Source of the DNA: Gnetum montanum
Lineage: Eukaryota > Streptophyta > Gnetopsida > Gnetales > Gnetaceae
Direction of reading: 5' to 3'
Assembly (NCBI GenBank): GCA_015680685.1
Contig: MNCI01001903.1
Location: 415,148 to 479,147 of the forward strand
Length of the DNA: 64,000 nt
The notes under the pieces were generated by a model. That model did no database searches. It saw nothing but the letters and a program-made list of their open reading frames with translations, and had not been told where the DNA came from. This document shows positions 46,098 through 57,850 of the stretch, in pieces. A program made the translations under genes and the position numbers. Position 1 is the first letter of the stretch. Every line of letters starts with the position of its first letter.

Positions 46098-46599
46098 GGT
46101 TCAAAGGTAGGTAGGGAAGTTACATATTTAAAAATATCTCACCTAACTTCTCTCACAAGTAACTTGGCCAGCCAATTAGAAGGTTACTTGCCCAACAAGT
46201 TAGGAGGAAGCTATGTAGTTAGGGAGTTAGGAAGTTATACATAGAATTAGGAGAAATTTATGCTAACATTAATATTTATATTAAATGTAATGTGATAAAT
46301 AAATATTTTAACATCAATATTGTAAATATTTTTGTGGTAGTAACTTATATATAAAATAAATAATATTCTATGACTTATAATTAAAGGCAAGTTTTCTAAA
46401 ACAAGGCTTCACACTATATGTACTTTATTAATGGTTGTTATATCTATATATATGTATATATGTAGATTAATTTGTAAGATATTTAAGTCACCCGATGCTT
46501 TTGTAAAGTTATATACGAGTGATAGTAATGAAATAATTTTACATATATCTTGGTGAAGGTGGCAAAGTTAATGAATGGGTTAAAATAATTCTTCTTTGT

Positions 46600-46938
46600 C
46601 TTCCCTGGTAAATCGCGTGGATAATCGGCAATGGTTCCAAAACAGCAGGCGAACTCGGCTGGTTCGTTTTCTCCTTTCTCTGCACAAAACCTATAAAAAT
46701 TGACACATGTTCTACCCAAGATCCAAAGTGTTGTATCACCCAAACCGTATGTTTGAATCGCCACCACAAAATCGTAGCGAACTGCCACCGTGGGAGAAGG
46801 CTCTGCCGCTGCATCTGGGAATTCTGTTTTGCCCCAAATTGGCTTAGGGCTTCCTTTGTTTTTTGAATTTTTTCTTGAATCGTCACTGCCATTTTCATTG
46901 ATCACAGAACCAGGGGCGAATGTATTGTGGATCTGCAT
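46600..46938 (-). pseudogene. Coding-like cargo 1 in insertion C
   Basis: A minus-strand open frame with a Gln-rich start (LQFQQMQIHNTF), NENGSDDSRKN, KPIWGKTEFPDAAAEPSPTV, VAIQTYGLGDTTLWILG, FYRFCAEKGENEPAEF and CCFGTIADYPRDLPGK. GC content is higher than nearby and few stops interrupt it; a second frame (46539-46898) overlaps. The part below 46600 becomes AT-rich and is probably not coding. I do not recognise the protein. It is likely a captured host exon. Confidence 0.4.
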
Positions 46939-47131
46939 CTGCTGAAACTGCAGGAACCTTCAGAACCGTTGCTGCCCGCACAACTGAAACCGCTACAGCC
47001 TGCAACAAAAATAGAATCGGGGCCCCAACAAAACGTGACTTCTTTCTCCGTATATTGTGTGGAGAGGGTTTCGATTTTTTTTTTTTTTCAAAAATAATAT
47101 CCCTGTGTTCTACCCTACATTGGCCTCAGTT

Positions 47132-47361
47132 CTATCCAAATTTCTCCACGCAATTGCTGCCTGAAACCGCATGAACCTGCTCATCGGTGAAAGAAGGGCC
47201 TCCCACGCACTCCACGAACTTAGGTTCAGCGTCTGGCGAGTCGGCAACATAGATCTGACCGGTGCGTGGACGCAATCCAGAACGGCAAGCTAAAGGAATC
47301 ACCCCAAAACCACGACATTCAGTTCTGCTTGTTTTTCTGATTTCGTTTTTTCTCTGGCAGC
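47132..47361 (-). pseudogene. Coding-like cargo 2 in insertion C
   Basis: A minus-strand open frame of about 75 codons without an ATG at its start, reading CRGFGVIPLACRSGLRPRTG, QIYVADSPDAEPKFVECVGG and PSFTDEQVHAVSG before a stop. Its balanced composition resembles real protein. It is separated from cargo 1 by about 190 bp that include a long T/A run, and may be an exon of the same gene. No family is assigned. Confidence 0.4.
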
Positions 47362-47801
47362 ATTAACAATGGGCCTTTGGTCATATGTGAATTTGGATTT
47401 TCTGCAATACAAAAACCTTTACATCCTTTGATAATTTTCAATCCACGAATTCAAAACCAGTTGGTAGTCTATTAGGTCCTTCACTTGTTTCCAACTCTTA
47501 GCTGATTTTTGATAATCCATTACCCACAGTGTTGTCTATTTTGCCAATATTAATCAGGAAGTATGCTTTCTTGTGGTAAATAATCACCTCTTTTTTTATT
47601 CCAACCTTCACTCAAGAAAATATCTTGGCATTTTAATTTACTTTCCAAGAAGGCTTCAACATCAATATTATTTACCAAGCTTGCTTCTCCAAGAATACCC
47701 ATTACTCACAATACTAAACTGCAAATTTACAACCAGGGATTGTGCTAATATTTTGAACAAAATATTCCAACTGCTCCATGTAATGGCCAAATGTGCCAAC
47801 A

Positions 47802-49679
47802 AGAATCAACATACTTAAGGAGGTAATTTGTTATTCTTTCTACATTAGCTAACTGCACTGAAGCCCAAAATTCATATTCAATTCCATCCTTCTTCAATTA
47901 GATGAGAAACTCATGTACACCAGGTCAAATATAGTAATAGTTTCTTCCAAGCATGAAATCATATTTTCTTTTGTAGTTCCTCAATTCATTTGCATTTGAA
48001 AAATGTATATCCTTCAAAAGTATTCCATTTAGATCTAGTATAACTATTTGTCTTCTTTCTATTTCTAAATTTATATCTACAAGTATTTACAATACGTAAA
48101 TCAAATAATTGTACATTTATTTCAATTCAGCAAACATTATAATTGATTTCTAAATTTAAAGATATTGATAATGCATGTCAAAAAGTATAATAATCATTAT
48201 AATATGAATGAAAACTCTTTACTATTACAAAACATTCATATGATTCCGAATAAGAAACATTAATATTAAAACACTTGTTAAGTTAGAGATAAGAAAATGT
48301 AATACAGTACACTTATTTAACATTAGAAATCCATGTTGCATGTAAGTCTGACACATTTAATATATCACATACGATTTTTCTTCTATACAATGGTAATGAT
48401 ATCTTTCTATGACATAGAATGCATATTACATAATATAAGGTATAAATACCACTGTCATATTCATTTCTCTACCATGGTATATTTCTTTAAAATAACTATC
48501 TTTATAGTTCTTAATGAAATTAGTCCTTTCTATTTTCAATACTCTTCTCCACTTCAATGAACTTTTATATAATATCAGTTTTCTTCCTACATTCATTATC
48601 ACAATTCATAGGTTTCGTGATTGATATTGACCTTGCAATGATATCAACAATAATAAATACCCAATGAAACATACTTCTTCTAATCTTGATGTTCACTAGG
48701 AAAAATATTTTTTTGTAGCTTTTAAATAGATTCCTTCTTGTTGTATCAATATTAAAATACATTGTCTCAATTTCATCTCCTTGTTATCAAACATATATGT
48801 TCTACTTAATTCCGGTAGTATTGATGAATTAAAAAATAATATGTTGAACAAACTTCTAGAATTGATTGCATCTTTTTAAAACAGTATTTGAATATTGTGT
48901 TCTCTATCTCCTATTTTTTCCTTAAACTTCTTAAATCATTTCTTGTGATTATATTTCCATCACTACAACCAATACCTCATTACAGTGTTATGGCAAGAAT
49001 ACTACATTATAAATTTCTACATCAATTTCACTTCGAAGTATTTTTCTTATTGCATCTAATTGATAAGAATTAAAGCACATATGTCAGAGTTATTGTACAT
49101 TTTCTAAGATGGCATATAGCAATAAATTAAATAACATAATATTATTTTCCATCAACAATGCATAATAAAATAGGACAATCATATTACATTTTTAATTTGA
49201 AATGATATATGCAAAAAAAATCTAAAATTATCCTTTCTTTTTTAGGACATTTTACATAAATCTTATTATCTTCAATTCAAACCTACATTAAATTATATAT
49301 ATATATATATAATTAAGTATATCCTTTAATATAAAATCACTACATTTTAAATTCAATATATGATTTTATGTCAAATATTTATCTTTGGTGTCTTCAATTG
49401 TTTTGCGCTACCTTTTTTTACCTCTTTAAAGACTCTAGTATTCCTCCTTGAAACATAAAAAATTAAATCTATTTAATAAATAATTTAATAATATCAAATG
49501 GAGTTAATTCAACATACTTCATTATACAGACTTTACGCTTGCTGCAAAACCTTTACTTGCTATGCCTTATCTAATGGTTTTCAAAGAGGTTTCCTAATCA
49601 AAATGTATATATTAGAGAATTAGCATAATACATCAATCAAAATTTTTTATCTAACATTCGTCATATTAATATAAATAAA
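47802..49679. other. AT-rich gene-free stretch
   Basis: About 1.9 kb of very AT-rich sequence with a (TA)n run at about 49290-49311. Open frames here (48333-48560, 48565-48762, 48888-49073) are low-complexity. Nothing else can be supported. Confidence 0.4.
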
Positions 49680-52600
49680 AACACACTAATTCCTCATCTA
49701 TTTTAGTTACTTCTTCATCATTAGAATCATCATGTGTCTTCTCATGTTCTTTTCCTTTCATATTCTAAAATTTTAGTAATAACGGTAAGTAATATCATAA
49801 TTTTTCTCTTATTCAAAACTAAGCACTAAGGATTTATTATAATAATATTCTATTTAGAAACTTCTTCTTCTTCTTCTTCTAGATTATCCTGTTATGTTTG
49901 TAACTCATCATCATCAAAGACATAACCTTCCTACTTATGATAAATGTATTATTATCAATCATAGTATTACTATGATACTTTAAACTATATTATTCATTCA
50001 ATTTTACATAGCATAGCTTATTAGTGGACTAATCTTTCAGACTTATTAAAATATCTTTATATATGTCTTTCACTTCCAAAATATTCTAATATTGCTCCTC
50101 TACATTTTTAACATCAAAAGACTCCTCCTCAATTGAAGCTAGTAGCTTTACTGTTGAAGACCATGGGAACCATCACATATTATCATCGTGTACTGATATG
50201 ATACCAATGTCTTCATATTCACTTAATGCTCTTAGGAGGCTACTACAACAAAATAACGATACAATGTAGAAGATACCCTTTATAATTACCTCATCCTTCA
50301 TTAAGACAAAATTAATAAGTTTTCTTCAAAATTTGACTGATTCACATAACTTGTAATTAACATCTTCTAGGATAGCTACATTTGGAAGAATATCTTTAAT
50401 ATATTTCACGTCCACTATGTTTTTTTCCATGATATCATACTCACCTTCCAGGAATGCATCCAAAAAATTAACAACTTCTACCATTGTGAAGAATAGTAAA
50501 TCAAAGCATACATTGCTTTTCTTTTGTAGTGGTAACTTAAAGTATATTAGAATGAGATATTCCAAAATATACAATTCTTATAGTCATTTAGAAGAAATTT
50601 AAATAAGTGATAAGTTTCCATGTCAAGATTAATAACTACCCTAGAATAGACAACAATTGTTCTTCGTACAAACTCAAATAATTTTTAAAAAAAAACTAAA
50701 GGAGTCCTTAACAGTTATATTCTCAAAATCAACAAAATAGCAAATGACTAATTTCTCCATTAACAAAATTTGCTTCTCATATTTCTATAGCATAAGATCA
50801 ATGAACTCTAGATTTTGGCAATAGCAGAAAAAATCATCATGCTCTTTGATTATTATACACATATCCTCCTCTAATAACAAAGACTTCATATGTTGATGTA
50901 GCATTGATTGAACATAAGTCTTAAGCTTTAGCTTTCCCTTAGTAAACTCCACATTTCCAAGAAGACTAATGAACATGTATTTGTTAATTTAAACTTGTCA
51001 AATTCATAAAACCAATAAACAAAGAAATTTTCTATTTAAATATGAATAATATAATATTTTAGGATGTAGGAGATCAAATACCTATTCTAGATGTTATCAA
51101 GATTGAGACCTATGTAGCAGATAATAGATAAATCTCTACCAATAAAAAATTGGACCAAAGCTAATTTGAGTGAGTGAGAGTGCTTCATATGATTGCATTC
51201 CTCCTCTCTAGTGATCATTTTATTAATTTTTGATCTACGAGGCTCATTCTTTCCTTTAAGATATTTAAAACATGTCTTCCTAGAGAGTATCATGTCAGCA
51301 AATTTTTTAACTTTATGTAATCGAAGGTCCTACAGTGGGTAGAAAAGATTCACACATATTCTTCAAGTTATTTTCCTTAAAGTTTTCATCTAATAAAATC
51401 ATAGGAAATCACTATAGGGTACCATTCTAATACATTATGAATATTTCATTCCACTTCTTGAATAATACATCATCTATACGAAGAAATACTTTTCTTTCCT
51501 ATAAAGCCTTGAATATTGGAATGCTACAAGATATAAAATTATTAATATGGAATGATATAATTTATAATATCAAACACAACACAAAAATGAAACAAGTAAA
51601 TTAACTTACTTAAACATAAATTTGAGACTATCATAAATTGATTCTAGCTCTTTAAAAATACCTCATGTTGATAGTTTTTAGATGTTATTTTATGCTAGAT
51701 AGCTTCTAGCATGCCTTACCATATCTATATATGATGGATCATATTTCATTCCTTGAACTTGATTATGAGAATAACAAATTCTTGTAGTTATGGAGACTAG
51801 GGTCTCTACCTTTGGCATCTTGGCTTGATGAAATCTATAAAGATTTTCTACATCTTGCTCCATATCATCTCTTTCCAAAACATTTTTGGTTCTCTAAATT
51901 GAGTGTTATCCATCAAGAATTCAAAACCAAACATTGTCATCATCAAGATATAAATCATATAATGGAGTGAACCCCTTGCCACTGTAGACCTTATAGACCA
52001 TTAGTATACAATCATGAACAATAGAAACAAGATCCTTGAACATTGAAGAGCGAAGTTCATTAACATGTTTCATATTCATCACTCTAATTCTATACTTATC
52101 AAGTTCCTAAGTACATTTTTCGATTTTAATTTGAAAGCTAGTTGAAAAATTAGGATGGAAATATGCCCTCTCAATTTTCACAATATTGGTCCTCTTGTTA
52201 GCAACTCTAATTATATTCTTAATTCTTAATTCAAATTTATTTTCTAATTTAAATGGAGTTATCAAGGGTGGTTCTTCTATAGACACCATAAGATGCACTA
52301 AAAGAGATCTTAGTAGATGTATAAACAGAACCTTGTTATATGAGTTTTATGGCTAATTCATATGATTCCTCATATAGAGAACTATAGATGATACTCTCAA
52401 AATTTTTCTTTGTTGTAGGAGCCTCTTTATAAGAAAATGTTACAACTCCACTCTCACTTCAATTAGAATTAATCCTATTTGCTCCATATCGTTTCATGGT
52501 AGCAACAGATCTAGTCCTATTTATGTCCAATGAACCAAGAAGAAATATACCGCTATGAAGTATAGTCCTAGTGGAAGAAAGCAATTTCTCTGACTAAGTG

Positions 52601-52800
52601 TAAATAATGTCATTATTCTCTATAGAAGTAGCAACCATAATTCCTTCACCCTCAAAGAAATTTTTATCCATGTCCCTTACAAAAATATGGATATCCTTGT
52701 GTCTACCCTCAAGCTTACAATTAATCATATACCATGATCTAGCAAGATTCATTTGCATCTTGACATTTTGAACAATATTACCAATTTGATCCTACAACAT
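49680..52800 (-). pseudogene. Unrecognised decayed coding region, possibly multi-exon
   Basis: A chain of colinear protein-like frames on the minus strand: 52600-52760 (NLARSWYMINCKLEGRHKDI, FVRDMDKNFFEGEGIMVATS), 52107-52298, 51690-51878 (FHQAKMPKVETLVSITTRIC, YSHNQVQGMKYDPSYIDMVR), 51087-51293, 50785-50976, 50326-50574 (MVEVVNFLDAFLEGEYDIME), 50150-50300 (IGIISVHDDNMWWFPWSS) and an acidic piece near 49690-49770. A donor-like AAGGTGAGT occurs near 50444. A CTT repeat (49860-49880) encodes part of a Glu/Lys run. The fragments look like one old gene or transposon protein. I cannot name it. Confidence 0.4.
49860..49880. repeat. CTT microsatellite
   Basis: (CTT)7, perfect. Confidence 0.9.
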
Positions 52801-52869
52801 TACCAAGTTAAGAAATATGATGTACCAACGTTATCTAACTAATAGAATAAATAAATATTTTAAATCTAA

Positions 52870-55130
52870 TGATCAGAGATGCCAATATACTCAATGTAAT
52901 CCAACATGTTTTTTATGTAGGCCTCATGATTCAAGTTATGAAATATATATTCTTGAATGGAATCATGCATAGGTATGCAACCCCAAGGATGGAGCCATGA
53001 TACTAAGCACTAACAATCTCTCAATCCAATGAAATAGATCTAACATGTTTATGCATAATTGTACATCCTCCATGATTTAACTAGAAAACTAAGCATAAAA
53101 GAACTATCCACATACATGACAAGGACATGCAGGGATGTACAACCCATAGGATAGATTATATGAGAATCCTAATTACCTTCATTCATCATGAATATTGGAA
53201 ACAATGCATTGACCTATATCTCATATAAAATAATCATGGAACCAAGAAGGATATGTCTAGAAGGTATATCATCTAGAATGTGATCATTCATAGACATGGA
53301 ATCATAGGAATAGAACTAGGATACTCACATCATATTTAATGTGAACATTCAAGGTCATGCATCCTCTAAGAATTATCAATGACTAAGTTTTTTCATCATG
53401 CATGGACATGCAAACCATACATAATATCCATGACACCTATATGGAATGGTTGATGAGATATATCATATCAACTGAGATCATTCCCATACATCTTGTATTG
53501 AACTAGTATACCTAACATGAAATGTCTCTCCTATCGTAGGACATGTAAATGTGCAGATGTGCAACACTCATGATTGAAGCATGATACATGGGAACGAAAC
53601 CATGATACCCACATAATATCTAACATGAACACATATGGTCATGCATCCTCCAAGAATTATCTATGACTAAGTTCATTCATCATACATAAAGGAAACCATG
53701 CATGGATGTGCAATCCATATACTAGAGCCTTGACATTTAGCTAGAACAGTTTAGGAGATATATCATGTCAAACCATATCATTCTTGAACATCCTTTATCA
53801 AACTAGTATACCTAGCATCAAATGTTTATTCTAACATAGGATATGTAAATGAACATATGTGCAACACTAAATACAGAACCTTGATACATTAAAGCAATGG
53901 TCTCTTCTTTATCAAAATAGACCTAAAGTGGTGAATCACATTGAATGAAAACAAGCATGTTCATGCATCCTCCAAGAATTAACCCTCATTACATTTTTTC
54001 ACCATGAACCTTGGAAATATTACATGGACTTTCATCCCATATGAGATAACTAGAAAACCATGGAGAATAGGTTTAGACGGTGTATCATTTATAATGTAAT
54101 ATCTAATATGAACCTGCACAATCGTACATTTCTAGGAATTATCTCTAACTATGTTCATTCATCATGGACCAAGAAAATCATGCATGGATGTGTAACCCAT
54201 ATAATAGATCCATGACACTTAGATGGAATGATTTAGGAGATATATCATATCAAACGAGATCACACACTAACCATAAAACCCATATATCAAATCCATTACA
54301 CATATGGAACAATTTAGAAGTATACCTAGCATGAAATGTTTCTTCTACCACATGACATGAAAATGAACAAATGTACAACACTCATGATGGAACCATGATA
54401 TATAGAAATAAAACCATGATAGCCACTTGATATGTAACATGAACATGCATGGTCGTGCATCCTTTAGAAATTATCCCTAACTAATTTCATTCATCATGTA
54501 CCAAGAAAATCATGCATGGATGTGCAACCCACATAATGGATCCGTGATACATAATGGATTAGGAGACATATCATATCAAACGAGATTATTCCTAGATGAG
54601 AAACATCTTGTTCTGAACTTATGTACCTAGCATGAAATGCTTCCCCTACCATGAAACATAGAATTAATGGTCTTCCATTTATCAAATCAAACCTAATGTG
54701 GTGAATCATATAAAATGAAAACACGCACATTCATGCATCCTTCAAAAATTAACCTTGGTTATATTCATCCATCATAAACCTTAGTAATAATGCATGGAAT
54801 TGCATCCCATATGAGAGAACCATGAAATTAAGGATAGTTCTAGGAGGTGTACCATCTAGAACTTGCTATTTAATGTGAACATGCATCATCATGCATCTCT
54901 AGGAATTAGCCCAAACTACGTTTGTTCATCATTAACAAAAGAAATCATGGACGAACATGCAACCCATATAATATATCCATTATACATAGATGGAAATTAT
55001 GCACTAAATGATTCTCCTACAATAGGACAGGGACATCCATGTTCATGAATTCTTTATGAATTAGCCTAGATTACATTCATTGATAATTCACTATAAAAAT
55101 CATTTTACTAAAAATGTAACCCTAAGTGTA
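52870..55130. repeat. Long-period imperfect repeats rich in CATGCATGGATG words
   Basis: A composite unit recurs with variable spacing. It contains CATGCATGGATGTGCAACCC (53698, 54180 and 54512, with weaker copies at 53141, 53405, 54787 and 54948), GAGATATATCATATCAAA (53452, 53752, 54235, 54564), and a GAATTA..TAAGTTCATTCATCAT block (53360, 53650, 53968, 54134, 54460, 54740, 54897). Distances between like words are about 160-480 bp, so units were lost or gained internally. No coding is supported. Confidence 0.7.
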
Positions 55131-55136
55131 ACATGC

Positions 55137-57850
55137 TCAATAACTAAGAGTTCCTAGGTTATGGAATGCTTAGATGAGCAACCTTGAAAGATATGCAAAT
55201 ATACAATTCATGAAACATATTCTATGATGTATAGACATATGAGAATAATTTTTCTAGACTATGCTATATCAATATCCCATTTCATTATGTTGCACAGTCG
55301 TGCAACCTCTTTGATGGATTTTTATTTTATTTTCATTTGATGTATGCTATTGGAGGATACATCCATATTCAATTACATATAGGTAAAAAAGATACTAGTT
55401 TCTTATTCATTCTTCACAACTAAGAGTTCCTAGGTTATGAAATGCTCTAATGAGAAACCTTAAATGATATGTAAATATACAATTCATATGACATATTCTA
55501 TGATGTATAGACATATGAGAATAATTTTTCTAGATTATGTTGTATCAATATCCCATTTCAATGGGTTGCATGATCATGCAACGTCTCCCATGGGTGTTTT
55601 TTCTATTTGCTATATGCTATCAAAGGATATGTTCCTATTTAATTACATGCAGGGGAAAAAGATACTAGTTTTCTTGTTCAATCTCTATAACTAAGAGTTC
55701 TTGGGTTATGGGATTCTCAAACAAGCAACCTTGAATGATATGCAAATATAAAATTCATATGAGATATTCTATGAGGTATAGACATATGAGAATAATGTTT
55801 GTATATTATGTTGTATCAATATCTCATTTCAATGGGTTACATAGTCATGCAACCTCTTCCATGGATGTTTTTTTATTTGACATATGCTATCAGAGGATAT
55901 GTCCCTATTTAATCACATATAGGTGAAAAATACACTAGTTTTCTTATTCATTTTTTATAACTAAGAGTTCCTAGGTTATGGGATGCTTGGATGATCTACC
56001 TTGAATGATATGCAAATATATAAATCATATGACATTTTCTACGATGTATAAACATATGAGAATAAGTTCACTAAATTATGTTGTATCAATATCCCATTTC
56101 AATGGGTTAAATAGTCGTGCAAACTCTCCATGGGTGTTTTTTTCATTTGATGTATGCAATGAGAGGATACATCCATATTCAATCGCATACAAGTAAAAAC
56201 AATACTAGTTTTCTTGTTCATTCTCCGTAACTGAAAGTTCCTAGGTTATGGGATCCTTGGATAAACAACCTTGAATGATACACAAATATACAATTCATAT
56301 GATATATTTTGCAATGTATAGACATATGAGAATAATTTTACTAGATTATGTTGTATCAATATCCCATTTTAATGGGTTGCATAGTTGTCCAACCCCTCTC
56401 ATGAACATTTTTTTCATTTGACATATGCTATTAGAGGATACTTCCCTATTAGATCACATATAGACTAAAAATATACTAGTTTTCTCATTCATTCTCTATC
56501 ACTAAGAGTTCCTATATTATGGGATTTTTGGACAAGCAACCTTGAATTATACACAAATATATAATTCATATGACATATTCTATGATATATAGATGTTTGA
56601 TAATAATTTTGCTAGATTATGTTGTATTAATATCCCATTTCAATGGATTTCATGATCATGCAACCTCTTACATGGATGTTTTTTCACTTGACATATGCTA
56701 TTGAAGGATATGTCCCTATCTATGACATCCCATCCCCGTATGTCATGGAAAACATCAAATATATGTTATATTAGACATTATTCATAATAAGACAATCTAC
56801 CAAATGTGAAATATATGTAACATTCAACATTATGCATATAGGAAATAATAGAAAAAGTACAAAAAGAGAGAAAAGAATTCTTTGTTGATATAGAATAGAG
56901 TATTCAAATCCTGCTCTAAGAGTATTCCTTGGGGTTTTCTTCCTTTCGCATCTATTCCTTAGAGGCAATCTAGCACTACCACCATGGTTACGCCTATTAC
57001 ACATCCAAAAGAGATAGCCAATCCACTTCCTATCTCACTTCACCCAGCTCTCATGACTTGCCTTACCGGCTCTACCACTCCATGCCTGGCATGACCTCTA
57101 AGCCTAGGTATAAATGCCTTAGGTCAAACCCCCAAAGGTTACCTCAAGAGACACATTCGTTATTACAGCATGCCCTTTTGGGTCTTAATTACAATTTCCC
57201 TTTTGAGTCTTATCATAATAACAATAATACTTGTTATGAAGAGGCACCATCTTCATTAGGTAGTAACATCATTTGGGAATGGGGATGTGAAATTATTCAA
57301 TCACATACAGGCAAAAATGATACTAGTTTTCTCATTTATTCTATGTAGCTAAGAGTTCTTGGGTTATGAAATGTTCATATGAGAAATCTTGAATGATACG
57401 TAAATATACAATTCATATGACATATTCTATGATATATAGACATATGAGAATAATTTTTTTAGATTATTCTATATCAATATCCCATTTCAATTGGTTTCAC
57501 AATCATGTCACGTCGCCCATGAGTATTTTTTTCATTTGACGAACGCTATCAAAGGATACATCCCTATTCGATTACATACAGGTGAAAAAGATACTAGTTT
57601 TCTCATTCATTCTTTATAACTGAGAGTTCCTAGATTATGGGATGGTTAGATGAGCAACCTTGAATGATACATAAATATATGATTCATATGACATTTTCTA
57701 TGATGTATAGACATATGAGAATAATTTTGCTAGATTATGTTAATAATGTAACAAGATAATCTAGATAAAAGATCAACCTTGAATTAGATACCTAGCTATA
57801 ATTTATATGCCCTATTCTACGATGTATGGATACATTTAGATATTAAGATA
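55137..57850. repeat. Satellite array, unit about 270 bp, eight to nine copies
   Basis: The phrase AACTAAGAGTTCCTAGGTTATG recurs at about 55141, 55417, 55690, 55960, 56229, 56500, 57348 and 57617. Between the phrases each unit has AATTCATATGACATATTCTA, CATATGAGAATAATTTT, ATCAATATCCCATTTCAATG, a GCAT.GTCATGCAACCTCT segment and GGATA..TCCCTATT.AATCACAT. A degenerate last unit reaches about 57850. The array is split by a solo LTR at 56721-57292; the unit resumes correctly after it. Confidence 0.9.
56721..57292 (-). mobile_element. Solo LTR of CCR4-carrier family inside satellite
   Basis: Reverse-oriented and complete: from TATGACATCCC to GGGGATGTGAAA, with the TATA-like GGCATTTATACC (minus strand) near 57112. 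Flanking bases CTATC (56716-56720) and TTATT (57293-57297) both differ by one base from CTATT, the satellite consensus at that point, consistent with a 5-bp duplication. No internal element sequence remains. Confidence 0.8.

Larger units (their letters stand above)
45393..47801 (-). mobile_element. Insertion C: element of the A/B family, truncated at one end
   Basis: 45393-46120 matches A from about 3199 to 3852. The right terminus (TGCTCCATGTAATGGCCAA...TGCCAACA) matches A and B and ends at 47801. The first 650 bp of the shared module, including the left end, are missing where it adjoins the gag scrap. The interior 46121-47770 is unrelated to A and B. No target duplication can be tested. Confidence 0.7.

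Noticed and set aside
48333-49073. Several frames of 60-75 codons rich in Phe, Ile and Tyr
   Set aside because: They are expected by chance in such AT-rich sequence and show no domain or conservation.
55137-57850. CRISPR-like regular repeats
   Set aside because: The whole ~270-bp unit repeats, with no unique spacers, and the sequence is plant; it is satellite DNA.
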